Assembly (NCBI RefSeq): GCF_019430905.1
Contig: NZ_JAHYCA010000004.1
Coordinates: 248,001 to 312,000 of the forward strand
Length of the DNA stretch: 64,000 bases
DNA from: Billgrantia antri
GTDB lineage: Bacteria; Pseudomonadota; Gammaproteobacteria; Pseudomonadales; Halomonadaceae
Reading direction: 5' to 3'
This document shows, piece after piece, positions 16,960 through 25,055 of this stretch (positions are counted from its first letter, which is position 1; every line of letters starts with the position of its first letter). The notes beneath the pieces are model-generated. The model saw only the letters and a list, made by a program, of their open reading frames with translations, was not told the origin of the DNA and did not search any database. The translations under genes and the position numbers were made by a program.

Positions 16960-18171
16960 ATGAACGAGAACCGAAACGTCAAGATACGCGTGCGTCACTT
17001 GAGCAAGGTCTTCGGCAATCAGCCGAAGAAGGCTCTCGAACTGCGCGACAAGGGGCTCAAGCGCCCCGAGATACTCGAGAAGACGGGACAGACGCTGGGG
17101 CTCTCCGATATCAGCTTCGATGTCTATGAGGGCGAGCTTCTGGTCATCATGGGATTGTCCGGCTCGGGCAAGTCCACGCTCATCCGCTGCTTGAACCGAT
17201 TGATCGAGCCCACCGAGGGCGAGATCGTCATCGACGGCGAGAACATTCCCGAACTTGGCGACAAGGCACTGCTGGAGTGCCGCCGCCGGCACTTCTCGAT
17301 GGTGTTCCAGAATTTCGCGCTCTTCCCCCACCGCACGGTACAGCAGAACGCCGAGTTCGGCCTCGAGATACGCGGCGTGGACAAGGCCGAGCGCAACGAG
17401 ATTGCCCGCAATGCTCTCAAGCAGGTGGGGCTCGACGGTTGGGAGGACGCCTACCCCAACCAGCTTTCCGGCGGTATGCAGCAGCGCGTCGGCCTGGCAC
17501 GGGCGCTGGCGAACGACTCCACCGTATTGCTGATGGATGAGGCCTTCTCGGCACTCGATCCGCTGATTCGCGGCGACATGCAGCAGGAGCTGCTGGAACT
17601 GCAGCATCGCATGCAGAAGACCACGGTGTTCATCACCCACGATCTCGACGAGGCGTTGACCATCGGCGACCGCATCGTGCTGCTCAAGGATGGCGAGATC
17701 GTGCAGATCGGCACGCCGGAGGAGATTCTCACCCGCCCCGCCGACGACTACGTGCGCCGCTTCATCGAGGGAGTCGACCGCTCGCGCATCCTGACCGCCG
17801 AGAGTGCCATGCGCAAGGTGCGTGCCACCGTGCGCGACACCGACGGGCCGCGTACCGCCCTGCGCAAGATGCATGAGCATGCCATCGACTCCATCTACGT
17901 GACCCGCCGCGACCGCAGCCTGGTCGGGCTGCTCGAGGCCGAGGCGGCGGAGAACCTGGTCAAGGAGGGCAAGGAAACCATTGCCGGCGCCCTGACCCAG
18001 GACTACCGCACCGTGGGCCCGGACGAGCCGATGCACAACCTCTTCGCCATGTTCAGCGAGAAGAGCTTCCCCATCGCGGTGGTGGACGAGCAACAGCGCC
18101 TGTTGGGCGTCGTGGTCAAGGGGGCGGTGCTCGATGAGCTAGCCCAGGCGGCAGAGGAAGGAGGCAACTGA
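16960..18171 (+). CDS. proV: Glycine betaine/proline betaine ABC transporter, ATPase subunit
   Basis: The 403-aa subunit hydrolyses ATP to drive uptake of betaine-type osmoprotectants. It shows Walker A GLSGSGKST (~65), signature LSGGMQQRVGLARAL, Walker B LLMDEAFSALD and the switch His in FITHDLDEAL. The C-terminal ~120 residues (RKVRATVRDTDGPRTALRKM onward) form a pair of CBS domains, which in OpuA/ProU transporters sense ionic strength. The N-terminal NQPKKALELRDKGLKRPEIL is typical of ProV. It is first in a proV-proW-proX operon, and its stop overlaps the proW start by one base (TGATG). Confidence 0.95.
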   Translation: MNENRNVKIRVRHLSKVFGNQPKKALELRDKGLKRPEILEKTGQTLGLSDISFDVYEGELLVIMGLSGSGKSTLIRCLNRLIEPTEGEIVIDGENIPELGDKALLECRRRHFSMVFQNFALFPHRTVQQNAEFGLEIRGVDKAERNEIARNALKQVGLDGWEDAYPNQLSGGMQQRVGLARALANDSTVLLMDEAFSALDPLIRGDMQQELLELQHRMQKTTVFITHDLDEALTIGDRIVLLKDGEIVQIGTPEEILTRPADDYVRRFIEGVDRSRILTAESAMRKVRATVRDTDGPRTALRKMHEHAIDSIYVTRRDRSLVGLLEAEAAENLVKEGKETIAGALTQDYRTVGPDEPMHNLFAMFSEKSFPIAVVDEQQRLLGVVVKGAVLDELAQAAEEGGN

Positions 18172-19010
18172 TGGCGATCGAGATTCCCCGTATTCCACTG
18201 GGCAAGTGGATCGAAGACGGCCTGAACTGGCTCACCAGCGAATACTCGATGGTGACTCGCGGCATCTCACGGGTGACCCAGACCGGCATCGAGTGGCTCA
18301 ACGAGAGCCTGATGTGGCTGCCCGTATGGGCGCTGCTGGCGATCATCGCCGGGCTGTGCTGGAAACTGGCCAACCTGCGCCTGGCCATCGGCGCCGTAGC
18401 CGGCCTGGCGCTGATCTGGAACCTCGGCCTGTGGGAGCCGATGATCGAGACCCTCACCCTGGTGGTCATCGCCACCCTGGTGGCAGTGGTCATCGCCTTG
18501 CCGGTAGGTATCGCCGCGGCGCTCTCCGAGCGGCTCTACCGCGCCATAATGCCGGTGCTGGACTTCATGCAGACCATGCCGGCCTTCGTCTACCTGATTC
18601 CGGCGATCCCCTTCTTCGGCATCGGTTCGGTGTCGGCGATCTTCGCCACGGTGATCTTCTCGATGCCTCCGGCCATACGCTTCACCACCCTGGGCATACG
18701 CCAGGTACCGGTAGAGCTGATCGAGGCGGCGGACGCCTATGGCGCCACCCGTGGCCAGAAGTTGTTCAAGGTGCAGCTGCCGCTGTCGCTGCCCACGGTA
18801 ATGGCAGGCATCAACCAGACCATCATGCTGGCGCTCTCGATGGTGGTGATTGCCGCCATGATCGGCGCCGACGGCCTGGGCAGCGAAGTATGGCGCGCCA
18901 TCCAGCGCCTGCGCCCCGGCGACGGCTTCGAGGCGGGTATCGCCGTGGTCATACTGGCCATGCTGCTCGACAGGCTGACACAGTCGCTGCGGAAATCTCG
19001 CAAGAGCTGA
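18171..19010 (+). CDS. proW: Glycine betaine/proline betaine ABC transporter, permease subunit
   Basis: This 279-aa inner-membrane permease has about six to seven hydrophobic helices. The cytoplasmic coupling (EAA-type) loop reads EAADAYGATRGQKLFKVQLP, and the conserved QTMPAFVYLIPAIPFFGIG segment is characteristic of ProW. It works with two ProV ATPases and periplasmic ProX. Length is shorter than E. coli ProW because the long N-terminal extension is reduced. Its start codon overlaps the proV stop, and proX follows after 84 bp with its own strong ribosome-binding site, which may allow more binding protein to be made. Confidence 0.95.
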   Translation: MAIEIPRIPLGKWIEDGLNWLTSEYSMVTRGISRVTQTGIEWLNESLMWLPVWALLAIIAGLCWKLANLRLAIGAVAGLALIWNLGLWEPMIETLTLVVIATLVAVVIALPVGIAAALSERLYRAIMPVLDFMQTMPAFVYLIPAIPFFGIGSVSAIFATVIFSMPPAIRFTTLGIRQVPVELIEAADAYGATRGQKLFKVQLPLSLPTVMAGINQTIMLALSMVVIAAMIGADGLGSEVWRAIQRLRPGDGFEAGIAVVILAMLLDRLTQSLRKSRKS

Positions 19011-19094
19011 GCGCAGCCCCCTTCCTTGCAACCCGGACGTGGAAGGGGCAGGCTGGTAAAGCAATGCAAAGCAAAGTTAAACGGAGGAAAGCAT

Positions 19095-19958
19095 ATGGTT
19101 ACCAAACCACGTACTAGTGGCCTTACCGCACTGGCACTGGCCGTCGGAGCCGGCCTTGCCGCCGGTGCCGCCCAGGCCCAGGACAAGGGCACCGTGCACC
19201 TGGCCTACGTGGAGTGGTCATCCGAGGTGGCCTCCACCAATGTGATGCGCGCCGTCCTCGAGCAGGCGGGCTACGAGGTCGACATGACCGCCCTCTCCGC
19301 CGCTGCCATGTGGCAGTCAGTGGCGACCGGCGATGCCGATGCCATCGTGGCGGCCTGGCTGCCGACCACGCACGAAGAGTACATGAACCGTGTCGGTGAA
19401 GATGTCGAGGATCTCGGCCCCAACCTGGACGGCACCAAGCTGGGCCTGGTGGTACCGGAATACACCGAGGTCGACAGCATCGCCGAGCTCAACGAGCATA
19501 CCGATACCTTCAACGGCGAGATCATCGGTATCGACCCCGGCGCCGGCCTGATGGGCCTGACCGAGGATGTCATCGACACCTACGACCTGGAGCTGGATCT
19601 GCGTAGCGGCAGCGGCGCCACCATGACCGCCGCCCTGGCCAACGCCATTGCCAACGAGGAAGACGTCGTCGTCACCGGCTGGACACCGCACTGGAAGTTC
19701 GCCCGATGGGATCTCGAGTACCTCGAGGATCCGGAGAACGTCTACGGCGGTGCCGAGCAGATCCACACCGTAGTGCGCCAGGGCCTGGAAGACGACATGC
19801 CCGAGGCCTACGCCATCCTGGACGCTTTCGAGTGGACGCCCGAACAGATGGGTGAAGTCATGCTCATGAACCAGGAGGAAGACGCCGACCCGTACGAGAA
19901 CGCCAAGCAATGGGTCGAAGAGAACCAGGACGTAGTGGAAGAGTGGCTTAACGGCTGA
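19095..19958 (+). CDS. proX: Glycine betaine/proline betaine ABC transporter, periplasmic binding protein
   Basis: The 287-aa protein begins with a signal peptide (MVTKPRTSGLTALALAVGAG...AAQAQDKG, cleavage after AQA probable) and an OpuAC-type ligand-binding domain, for example VHLAYVEWSSEVASTNVMRA and VVTGWTPHWKFARWDLEYL. It is strongly acidic towards the C-terminus (NQEEDADPYENAKQWVEENQ), as expected of periplasmic proteins from halophiles. The ATG at 19095 follows CGGAGGAAA. An earlier in-frame ATG at 19026 lacks a ribosome-binding site and would bury the signal peptide. The last 210 bp are duplicated downstream at 20702-20911. A strong terminator follows the stop. Confidence 0.95.
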   Translation: MVTKPRTSGLTALALAVGAGLAAGAAQAQDKGTVHLAYVEWSSEVASTNVMRAVLEQAGYEVDMTALSAAAMWQSVATGDADAIVAAWLPTTHEEYMNRVGEDVEDLGPNLDGTKLGLVVPEYTEVDSIAELNEHTDTFNGEIIGIDPGAGLMGLTEDVIDTYDLELDLRSGSGATMTAALANAIANEEDVVVTGWTPHWKFARWDLEYLEDPENVYGGAEQIHTVVRQGLEDDMPEAYAILDAFEWTPEQMGEVMLMNQEEDADPYENAKQWVEENQDVVEEWLNG

Positions 19959-19982
19959 TACGTCACCCGTACGTCCCATTAA

Positions 19983-20018
19983 AAAACGCCTTGGCACGAC
20001 ATGTGCCAAGGCGTTTTG
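19983..20018 (+). terminator. Rho-independent terminator after proX
   Basis: A perfect 11-bp stem (19987-19997 with 20003-20013, cgccttggcac / gtgccaaggcg) with a 5-base loop is flanked by A6 on the left and TTTTGCTTT on the right. It can stop transcription from both directions, ending proVWX and the antitoxin gene. Confidence 0.92.
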
Positions 20019-20037
20019 CTTTATTGGAGCCGCTCGG

Positions 20038-20319
20038 TCAGGATGCTTCGGCGTGGAGCTTGAATCCCAGCGCGTTCATGACTTTCATGATCGTGGCAAA
20101 GCTGGGGTTACCATCGGCGGAGAGTGCTTTGTAGAGCCCCTCACGAGTCAGCCCGGTGTCACGCGCCAGTTGTGCCATGCCGCGAGCGCGAGCAATGTCA
20201 CCCAGGGCCGCGGCCACCAGTGCAGGATCGTTCTCCTCAAAGCAGGCCTCGAGATAGAGAGCCATTTCCTCTTCGGACTCCAGATGGTCGACAACATCCC
20301 ACTTTTTCAGAGCGTTCAT
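20038..20319 (-). CDS. Antitoxin, HigA/addiction-module antidote type HTH protein
   Basis: The 93-aa protein has a lambda-repressor-like helix-turn-helix (LARDTGLTREGLYKALSADG) followed by NPSFATIMKVMNALGFKLHA, typical of the probable addiction module antidote family. It is the second gene of the pair: its ATG overlaps the toxin stop codon (ATGA, 20316-20319), the toxin-first order seen in higBA-like systems. It should neutralise the toxin and repress the operon by binding upstream. The proX terminator lies just beyond its 3' end. Confidence 0.88.
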   Translation of the reverse strand: MNALKKWDVVDHLESEEEMALYLEACFEENDPALVAAALGDIARARGMAQLARDTGLTREGLYKALSADGNPSFATIMKVMNALGFKLHAEAS

Positions 20320-20618
20320 GGAACCTCCTTCAACTCGCGTGCCAGCTGCTTCGCGATCTCGATATCTTTGGCCTGGCTGCCTTTGTCGCCGCCAGCCAGG
20401 AGAATCACCAGCTCGAATCCTCGCTGCACGAAATACACCCGATAGCCGGGACCATAGTGAATGCGCAGCTCCGATACGCCCTCGCCCACCGGCTCACAAT
20501 CACCAAAATTGCCTAGCTCAATGCGGCGTATCCTGGCCAGTATCCTAGCCTTCGCCCGGTGGTCTCGCAGTTTAGCGAACCAGGTGGCGTAGGTATCCGT
20601 TTGGCTGATGCTCTTCAT
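20316..20618 (-). CDS. RelE/ParE-superfamily toxin (HigB/Gp49-like)
   Basis: Starting at the ATG at 20618 the product is 100 aa (MKSISQTDTYATWFAKLRDH). A TTG five codons earlier is possible but has no better ribosome-binding site. The pattern KARILARIRRIELGNFGD, then VGEGVSELRIHYGPGYRVYF and VILLAGGDKGSQAKDIEIAK matches the putative addiction module killer proteins (PF05973-like). Relatives cleave mRNA on the ribosome. The Arg in GPGYRVYF and the GGDKGSQ segment are the usual conserved residues. The pair lies between proX and a partial proX copy, which suggests it arrived by recombination. Confidence 0.88.
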   Translation of the reverse strand: MKSISQTDTYATWFAKLRDHRAKARILARIRRIELGNFGDCEPVGEGVSELRIHYGPGYRVYFVQRGFELVILLAGGDKGSQAKDIEIAKQLARELKEVP

Positions 20619-20628
20619 GATCGAAAGT

Positions 20629-20667
20629 GTCAACTATAGTTCACGACAAAGCAACCGCTAGTTGACA
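20629..20667. promoter_or_regulatory. Candidate operator of the toxin-antitoxin operon
   Basis: Inverted repeat gtcaacta (20629-20636) and tagttgac (20660-20667) flank a 23-bp spacer, and the left arm merges into a perfect 10-bp palindrome aactatagtt (20632-20641). This lies directly upstream of the toxin start, where antitoxins of this class usually bind. Confidence 0.45.
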
Positions 20668-20701
20668 AGGCCATTGAAAATATCTCCGCAGGGAGCTCAG
20701 T

Positions 20702-20911
20702 GGTACCGAGCAGATCCACACCGTGGTGCGCCAGGGCCTGGAAGACGACATGCCCGATGCCTACGCCATCCTGGACGCTTTCGAATGGACGCCCGAGCAG
20801 ATGGGCGAAGTCATGCTCATGAACCAGGAGGAAGACGCCGACCCGTACGAGAGCGCCAAGCAGTGGGTCGAAAACAATCAGGACGTGGTGGAAGAGTGGC
20901 TTAACGACTGA
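20702..20911 (+). pseudogene. Duplicated 3' fragment of proX
   Basis: This stretch reproduces the last 210 bp of proX (19749-19958) with about 13 differences by eye, most of them silent, and ends with the same stop position. It encodes the last ~70 residues (EQIHTVVRQGLEDDMPDAYA onward) and has no N-terminus, signal peptide or domain 1. It cannot form a binding protein. The reading frame is intact, so the copy is either recent or has been kept similar by gene conversion with proX. Confidence 0.9.
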
Positions 20912-20968
20912 ACTACACCAACCAGCCCTGTCTGAGCGAAGCACTATCTCGCTAGAGACGTAAAAAGA

Positions 20969-21005
20969 AGCCCGGGCCCTACTGGAGACAGGCCCGGGCT
21001 TTTTA
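20969..21005 (+). terminator. Rho-independent terminator after the proX fragment
   Basis: A perfect 10-bp stem agcccgggcc (20969-20978) and ggcccgggct (20991-21000) with a 12-base loop is followed by TTTT. It differs in sequence from the terminator after intact proX. Confidence 0.88.
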
Positions 21006-21027
21006 GCGCTTTATGGAAATAGAGGGT

Positions 21028-22206
21028 CTATAGCTCACGCCACCCAGTCGGCTGGCTTCCGCCGCCTATCAATTGATCGAGAAGGGAGACAGCAGCGGAA
21101 CTGTATCGGAGGTCAGAGTTGCCCTTGGCATCAAGATCCGTACCGCCCTTGTTGCCGTTGCCGTTGCCCTTTCCCTTACCTTTCCCCTTACCGTTACCAC
21201 TTTCGCTTTCGCTTTCGCTATCAGTTCCGCCAGAAGCCTCTTCGGACTTGAGCATGACAATTCCACCATAAAGGTTGAATGTACCCGTTGCCATCTCGAT
21301 CCTGCCCCCTTCCTCTACGAGGATGAGCCCTTCGTGATGTGCCGTGCCATTTGCCTTTTCAAGCGTGCCCCCATCGCGGACGATTATGATTCCAGCGGTA
21401 GCCTGGTTACCGTTCATTTTTACGTTGCCAGTGATCTCAATAACTGAGGGCGAGTTGCGAGCCCCATCGAAGCTGATGCTACCACTTGAAAAGCTTGCGT
21501 CGGGGGTCGGCAGGCCAGCAATGAACGCCTCCCAAAACTCTCTTTTATCAGCATAGTCATCATGATCGGGCGAGAAATGTGCAAAATCGGGAACGTCCAG
21601 GTCAGTATCTCTATCTGGCTCTGGTGTGGTTCGGCAATGAGAGCCCGTGCAATTGAAGCTATCCGGAAGTGGATGATCTTCTCCATGAAGATGGCCATCT
21701 GCGCTATGAGAGCACTCAAGCCCAATGCAGGTGAAAACGGCATCCAAGTCTGGAGCACCACCTCCACCATAGCTGACCAAGATGTATCGTTCCGCATCGT
21801 CGGGCCTACTGCCTACTCGACCATGTCCTATAAGATAGCGGCTGGCACTGGGAGGGCTGAAATTGGGAATTAACCCTTCATCGATAGCTGCCTGCAGTCC
21901 TGCGGCATTCAGCATGGTATAGCGATGGCGAAACCTGCCATCATCGCCGCTTATCCAAGAGGACCAGATATTATCGCCATTCGTGATCGGCCCAGGCCCC
22001 AGAAAAGCTTTATCTGGATCTGCCACACCCGCAGCAGCCCCCATCTCAGCGGCCATCTGGGCTTGCGAGGCAGTTCGGTAGTTGCCCGCCAACCTCTCGT
22101 TCACCAGACTGCCACTCACACCGGAGAGACCAAGCATCAGCGCCATGCTCAGTATGGACAGCACCACGACGAGGGCTGCGCCTTGTTGTTGCTTCGGACC
22201 CACCAT
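21028..22206 (-). CDS. PilX-like pilus protein with a beta-rich C-terminal domain
   Basis: The 392-aa protein begins MVGPKQQQGAALVVVLSILS, followed by MALMLGLSGVSGSLVNERLAGNYRTASQAQMAAE, which is the PilX N-terminal pattern of type IV pilus-associated proteins (class III-like prepilin segment). It is about twice the usual PilX length. Residues ~240-330 contain short strand-turn repeats (SVIEITGNVKMNGN, AGIIIVRDGG, EGLILVEEGGRIEM) suggesting a beta-helical or stacked-strand fold, and then a Ser/Glu and Gly/Lys/Asn repeat. Four Cys residues (FTCIGLEC, FNCTGSHC) could pair. It lies alone, without pilV, pilW or pilY1 in the window. Confidence 0.78.
   Translation of the reverse strand: MVGPKQQQGAALVVVLSILSMALMLGLSGVSGSLVNERLAGNYRTASQAQMAAEMGAAAGVADPDKAFLGPGPITNGDNIWSSWISGDDGRFRHRYTMLNAAGLQAAIDEGLIPNFSPPSASRYLIGHGRVGSRPDDAERYILVSYGGGGAPDLDAVFTCIGLECSHSADGHLHGEDHPLPDSFNCTGSHCRTTPEPDRDTDLDVPDFAHFSPDHDDYADKREFWEAFIAGLPTPDASFSSGSISFDGARNSPSVIEITGNVKMNGNQATAGIIIVRDGGTLEKANGTAHHEGLILVEEGGRIEMATGTFNLYGGIVMLKSEEASGGTDSESESESGNGKGKGKGKGNGNGNKGGTDLDAKGNSDLRYSSAAVSLLDQLIGGGSQPTGWREL
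21150..21230 (-). repeat. In-frame hexanucleotide repeats within the PilX-like gene
   Basis: Degenerate 6-bp units encode (SE)n followed by GNGKGKGKGKGNGNGNKGG. Because the unit is two codons, slippage would change length without breaking the frame. This would act as a flexible linker whose length can vary between strains. Confidence 0.75.
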
Positions 22207-22300
22207 ATGAGTCTCCTGTCAGATAAAAGCTACATAACTTTACATTGCAGGAGGGGGCGAAGTCACGCTCACGCCAAGATCTACGCTATGCCTACTGAAA

Positions 22301-22333
22301 TAGAAAAGAAGCGGCTCATTAGCCGCTTCTTTC
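22301..22333 (-). terminator. Rho-independent terminator of pilA
   Basis: The hairpin gaagcggct / agccgcttc around a short loop, with a T-rich run in the minus-strand direction, lies 15-45 bp after the pilA stop codon. Confidence 0.85.
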
Positions 22334-22347
22334 AAACGTTGCAGAAA

Positions 22348-22743
22348 TTAGCAGTTGGCAAGAGTTACGCCAGTAAAGCCATTAGCACAAGACCATGCAC
22401 CGCCTGTGGTTCGGGTCAAAGTAACAGAACTACCATTCCTTGTTGATACGATTGTCCCAGCGCCTGTACCGTCAACAGATATCGTAACTGTCGCAGGTGT
22501 AGTAACGGTCGAAGACGGATCATTGCCATCGAAAAGCTCAGCTTCCACAGGAGTCTTGAAGGAGGAAGCCTCGCTATAGGCTGCACTCGCGTTAGATCTT
22601 GCAATGTAATTCTGATACTGCGGAATCGCTATCGCCGCCAGAATGCCGATGATCGCCACGACGATCAGCAGCTCGATCAAGGTGAAACCGCCCTGGCCCT
22701 GCTTGGCGGCTGCTCGTTTCTTCATCAATTCTTTCATGCTCAT
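22348..22743 (-). CDS. pilA: Type IV major pilin
   Basis: The 131-aa prepilin has a short basic leader ([19 protein letters not shown]) and the processing site [20 protein letters not shown] with Glu at +5 of the mature N-terminus. PilD should cleave and N-methylate there. The C-terminal pair Cys...Cys ([15 protein letters not shown]) forms the usual D-loop. The leader is longer than the classical six residues. It is divergent from pilB and has its own terminator, the common arrangement in pseudomonads. Confidence 0.95.
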   Translation of the reverse strand: MSMKELMKKRAAAKQGQGGFTLIELLIVVAIIGILAAIAIPQYQNYIARSNASAAYSEASSFKTPVEAELFDGNDPSSTVTTPATVTISVDGTGAGTIVSTRNGSSVTLTRTTGGAWSCANGFTGVTLANC

Positions 22744-23148
22744 CGCAGTCGTCCCCTGCTCTGTGGTGCCCGGTGGCTTCGTTCGCCCTGGGCGGTTGCA
22801 CCTGCGGCTCGATCACCGCCATGTCGTGGCTCGGCCCGTGGGCCTTGCCTGTCCCCTTGCTGGGCCTTCTCAAGCTTTTTCGGTTCTTCCTGTAGTAACT
22901 GCCTGAGTTGGCTCCCTTCTAGCGGCTACCTAGCGTGTGCCTTGCCGCTAACATTAGATGACTCAGCCTTCGCCTCGCAAGCGCTACCTACGTAGGTAGG
23001 TCGTTGACTTCAGCATAAGCCATGATGTTGTTAATACCAGTTGGCGTGGCGTTTGTCAGCCTGCTGTGAGGAATGATATCAACGGTCTAGAATGCGGGTA
23101 ACCTTTCTCTCACGCTTACCGCCCTTGCGGGCCCATGCTCGAGGCGCC
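22744..23148. other. pilA-pilB divergent intergenic region
   Basis: This 405-bp region must hold the pilA and pilB promoters. The notable element is a perfect 16-bp palindrome at 22984-22999, listed separately. I did not find a convincing -24/-12 sigma54 site correctly spaced for pilA. An alternative pilB start at 23092 lies inside the region. Confidence 0.5.
22984..22999. promoter_or_regulatory. Perfect 16-bp palindrome between pilA and pilB
   Basis: The sequence ctacctacgtaggtag is its own reverse complement. It lies 165 bp upstream of the pilB ATG and about 240 bp upstream of pilA, and has no spacer or T-run, so it looks like a dimeric regulator's binding site rather than a terminator. 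Confidence 0.45.
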
Positions 23149-24942
23149 ATGAACGACTATCGAACGGCACCGGCCGGTGCCCAGGAGACAGCCAGCCACA
23201 GCGCCAACCCACCGCGAGCGGCCGACACCGAGGGGCTGCGCGGTTTCGCTCGTCGGCTGGTGGAGTACGGGCTGCTTTCCCGCCCGGCCGCCGAGCGGGC
23301 GGAACATGAGGCCCGGGAGGCCGAGACGAGCCTGCTCCAGCATGTGATCGATGCCGGCCTGGTCACGGCGCGCCAGGGCACGCTGTGTGCGGCATGGGAG
23401 TACGGCCTGCCGCTGGTGGATCTCGACGCGCTGCGCCTGGCGAGCCTGCCACCGGCCAACGAATATCCCGAAAAGCTGCTGCGCAAGCTGTGTGTGGTGC
23501 CGCTCAGTCGCCGCGGCCATCGGCTGACCGTTGCGGTGCCCTACCCCTCCACGCTGGCCCTGCTTGACGAGCTGCAATTCGCTACCGGCCTGAGCATCGA
23601 GGCCGTGCTCTGCCCGGTTGACCAGTTGATGCCGGTGCTCGAGGCCTACCTGGCGCAGCATGAGTCGAGCATGATGGACGAGCTGGCGGGCGTGGATGAT
23701 GCCATCAGCGAACTGGAATTCGACGATGGCGTCGACATCAGCGAGGAACGCGCCAGCGATGCCGCCCAGAGCGGGGCCGATGACGCACCGATCGTCAAGT
23801 TCGTCAACAAGATCCTGCTCGATGCCATTCGCCGCGGGGCGTCGGATATCCACTTCGAACCCTACGAGACCAGCTATCGGGTGCGCATGCGCGTGGACGG
23901 CATGCTGATGGAGTCGGCGCGGCCACCCTTTGCCATGCGCTCGCGCATCGCCGCGCGCCTGAAGGTGATGGCGCGGCTGGACATCTCCGAACGCCGCCTG
24001 CCGCAGGATGGTGCCATCAAGCTGAAGGTATCCAAGACCCGCTCGATCGATTTCCGCGTGAACTCGCTGCCGACCGTGTACGGCGAGAAGATCGTGCTGC
24101 GTATTCTCGATCCGACCTCGGCGCAGATCGGCATCGATGCACTGGGCTTCACGCCGGAACAGCGCGAGCTCTACGAAGGCGTGCTGGATCAACCCCAGGG
24201 CATGATCCTGGTGACCGGCCCCACCGGTAGCGGCAAGACGGTGACGCTCTATACCGGCCTGAATATTCTCAACGAGGTACAGCGCAACATCTGTACCGCC
24301 GAGGATCCGGTGGAGATCAAGGTGCCCGGGGTCAATCAGGTCAACGTGCTGCCCAAGATCGGCCTGGACTTCGCCAGCGCGCTGCGCGCTTTCCTGCGCC
24401 AGGATCCGGACGTGGTGATGGTGGGCGAGATACGCGACCTAGAGACTGCCGAGATCGCAGTGAAGGCTTCTCAGACCGGCCATCTGGTGCTCTCCACGGT
24501 ACACACCAACTCCGCCGCGGAGACGCTGACCCGTCTGGCCAACATGGGCGTGCCGGCGTTCAACATTGCCAGCTCGGTGAGCCTGATCATTGCCCAGCGC
24601 CTGGCACGGCGGCTATGCAAGCACTGTCGCCAGGAGGCGGAGCTACCCCGCGAGGTGCTGCTCCAGGAGGGCTTCACCGAACAGGAGGTAGACAGCGCCA
24701 CGGTGTATGAAGCCGTCGGCTGCAAGCACTGCACGCATGGCTACAAGGGGCGGGTGGGCATCTACGAAGTGGTGCCGATCAGCAATGCCATGAGCCAACT
24801 GATCATGCGCAACGGCAACTCGATGGACTTCGATAGCCTGGCCCGCCAGGAAGGCCACCCGGACCTGCGTCGCAGCGGGCTGTTGAAGGTAATGCAGGGG
24901 ATCACTAGCCTGACCGAGATCAACCGCGTAACGAAGGATTAA
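23149..24942 (+). CDS. pilB: Type IV pilus extension ATPase
   Basis: This secretion-type hexameric ATPase powers pilus assembly. The start at 23149 (MNDYRTAPAG, 597 aa) has GAGG just upstream; an earlier in-frame ATG at 23092 is possible. The N-terminal MshEN-like part (~30-200) includes LVDLDALRLASLPPA. Next come Walker A VTGPTGSGKT (~356-363), the Asp box, Walker B DPDVVMVGEIRD (~419) and the His box TGHLVLSTVHTNSAAE. A zinc tetracysteine site (CKHC ... CKHC) follows after ~489. Near residues ~210-230 there is an acidic insert (DDGVDISEE). It leads the pilB-pilC-pilD-coaE-yacG run. Confidence 0.95.
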   Translation: MNDYRTAPAGAQETASHSANPPRAADTEGLRGFARRLVEYGLLSRPAAERAEHEAREAETSLLQHVIDAGLVTARQGTLCAAWEYGLPLVDLDALRLASLPPANEYPEKLLRKLCVVPLSRRGHRLTVAVPYPSTLALLDELQFATGLSIEAVLCPVDQLMPVLEAYLAQHESSMMDELAGVDDAISELEFDDGVDISEERASDAAQSGADDAPIVKFVNKILLDAIRRGASDIHFEPYETSYRVRMRVDGMLMESARPPFAMRSRIAARLKVMARLDISERRLPQDGAIKLKVSKTRSIDFRVNSLPTVYGEKIVLRILDPTSAQIGIDALGFTPEQRELYEGVLDQPQGMILVTGPTGSGKTVTLYTGLNILNEVQRNICTAEDPVEIKVPGVNQVNVLPKIGLDFASALRAFLRQDPDVVMVGEIRDLETAEIAVKASQTGHLVLSTVHTNSAAETLTRLANMGVPAFNIASSVSLIIAQRLARRLCKHCRQEAELPREVLLQEGFTEQEVDSATVYEAVGCKHCTHGYKGRVGIYEVVPISNAMSQLIMRNGNSMDFDSLARQEGHPDLRRSGLLKVMQGITSLTEINRVTKD

Positions 24943-25055
24943 CAAAACACTGCAATTTATTGCCGTGTCGGGCCAGGAATAACACTTAAGTCAGGCACAC
25001 TTGGGTCGATAATTACAGGAAAGAAAAACCACATTGAAACTGCTGCAGGGAATCT

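Noticed and set aside
20702-20911. Treating the 3' proX copy as a functional small gene.
   Set aside because: It lacks a start region, signal peptide and half of the binding domain, and matches the tail of proX too closely to be anything but a fragment.
22744-22780. A possible sigma54 -24/-12 promoter for pilA.
   Set aside because: A GG-N10-GC pair exists on the minus strand, but its TGGCAC element is one base out of register and it would lie only ~20-35 bp from the start codon.
23022-23036. A sequence resembling an E. coli Ter site (atgatgttgttaata) near pilB.
   Set aside because: It has the GTTG core but lacks the critical C and the AACTA part of the Ter consensus, and the site preference of this Tus-like protein is unknown.
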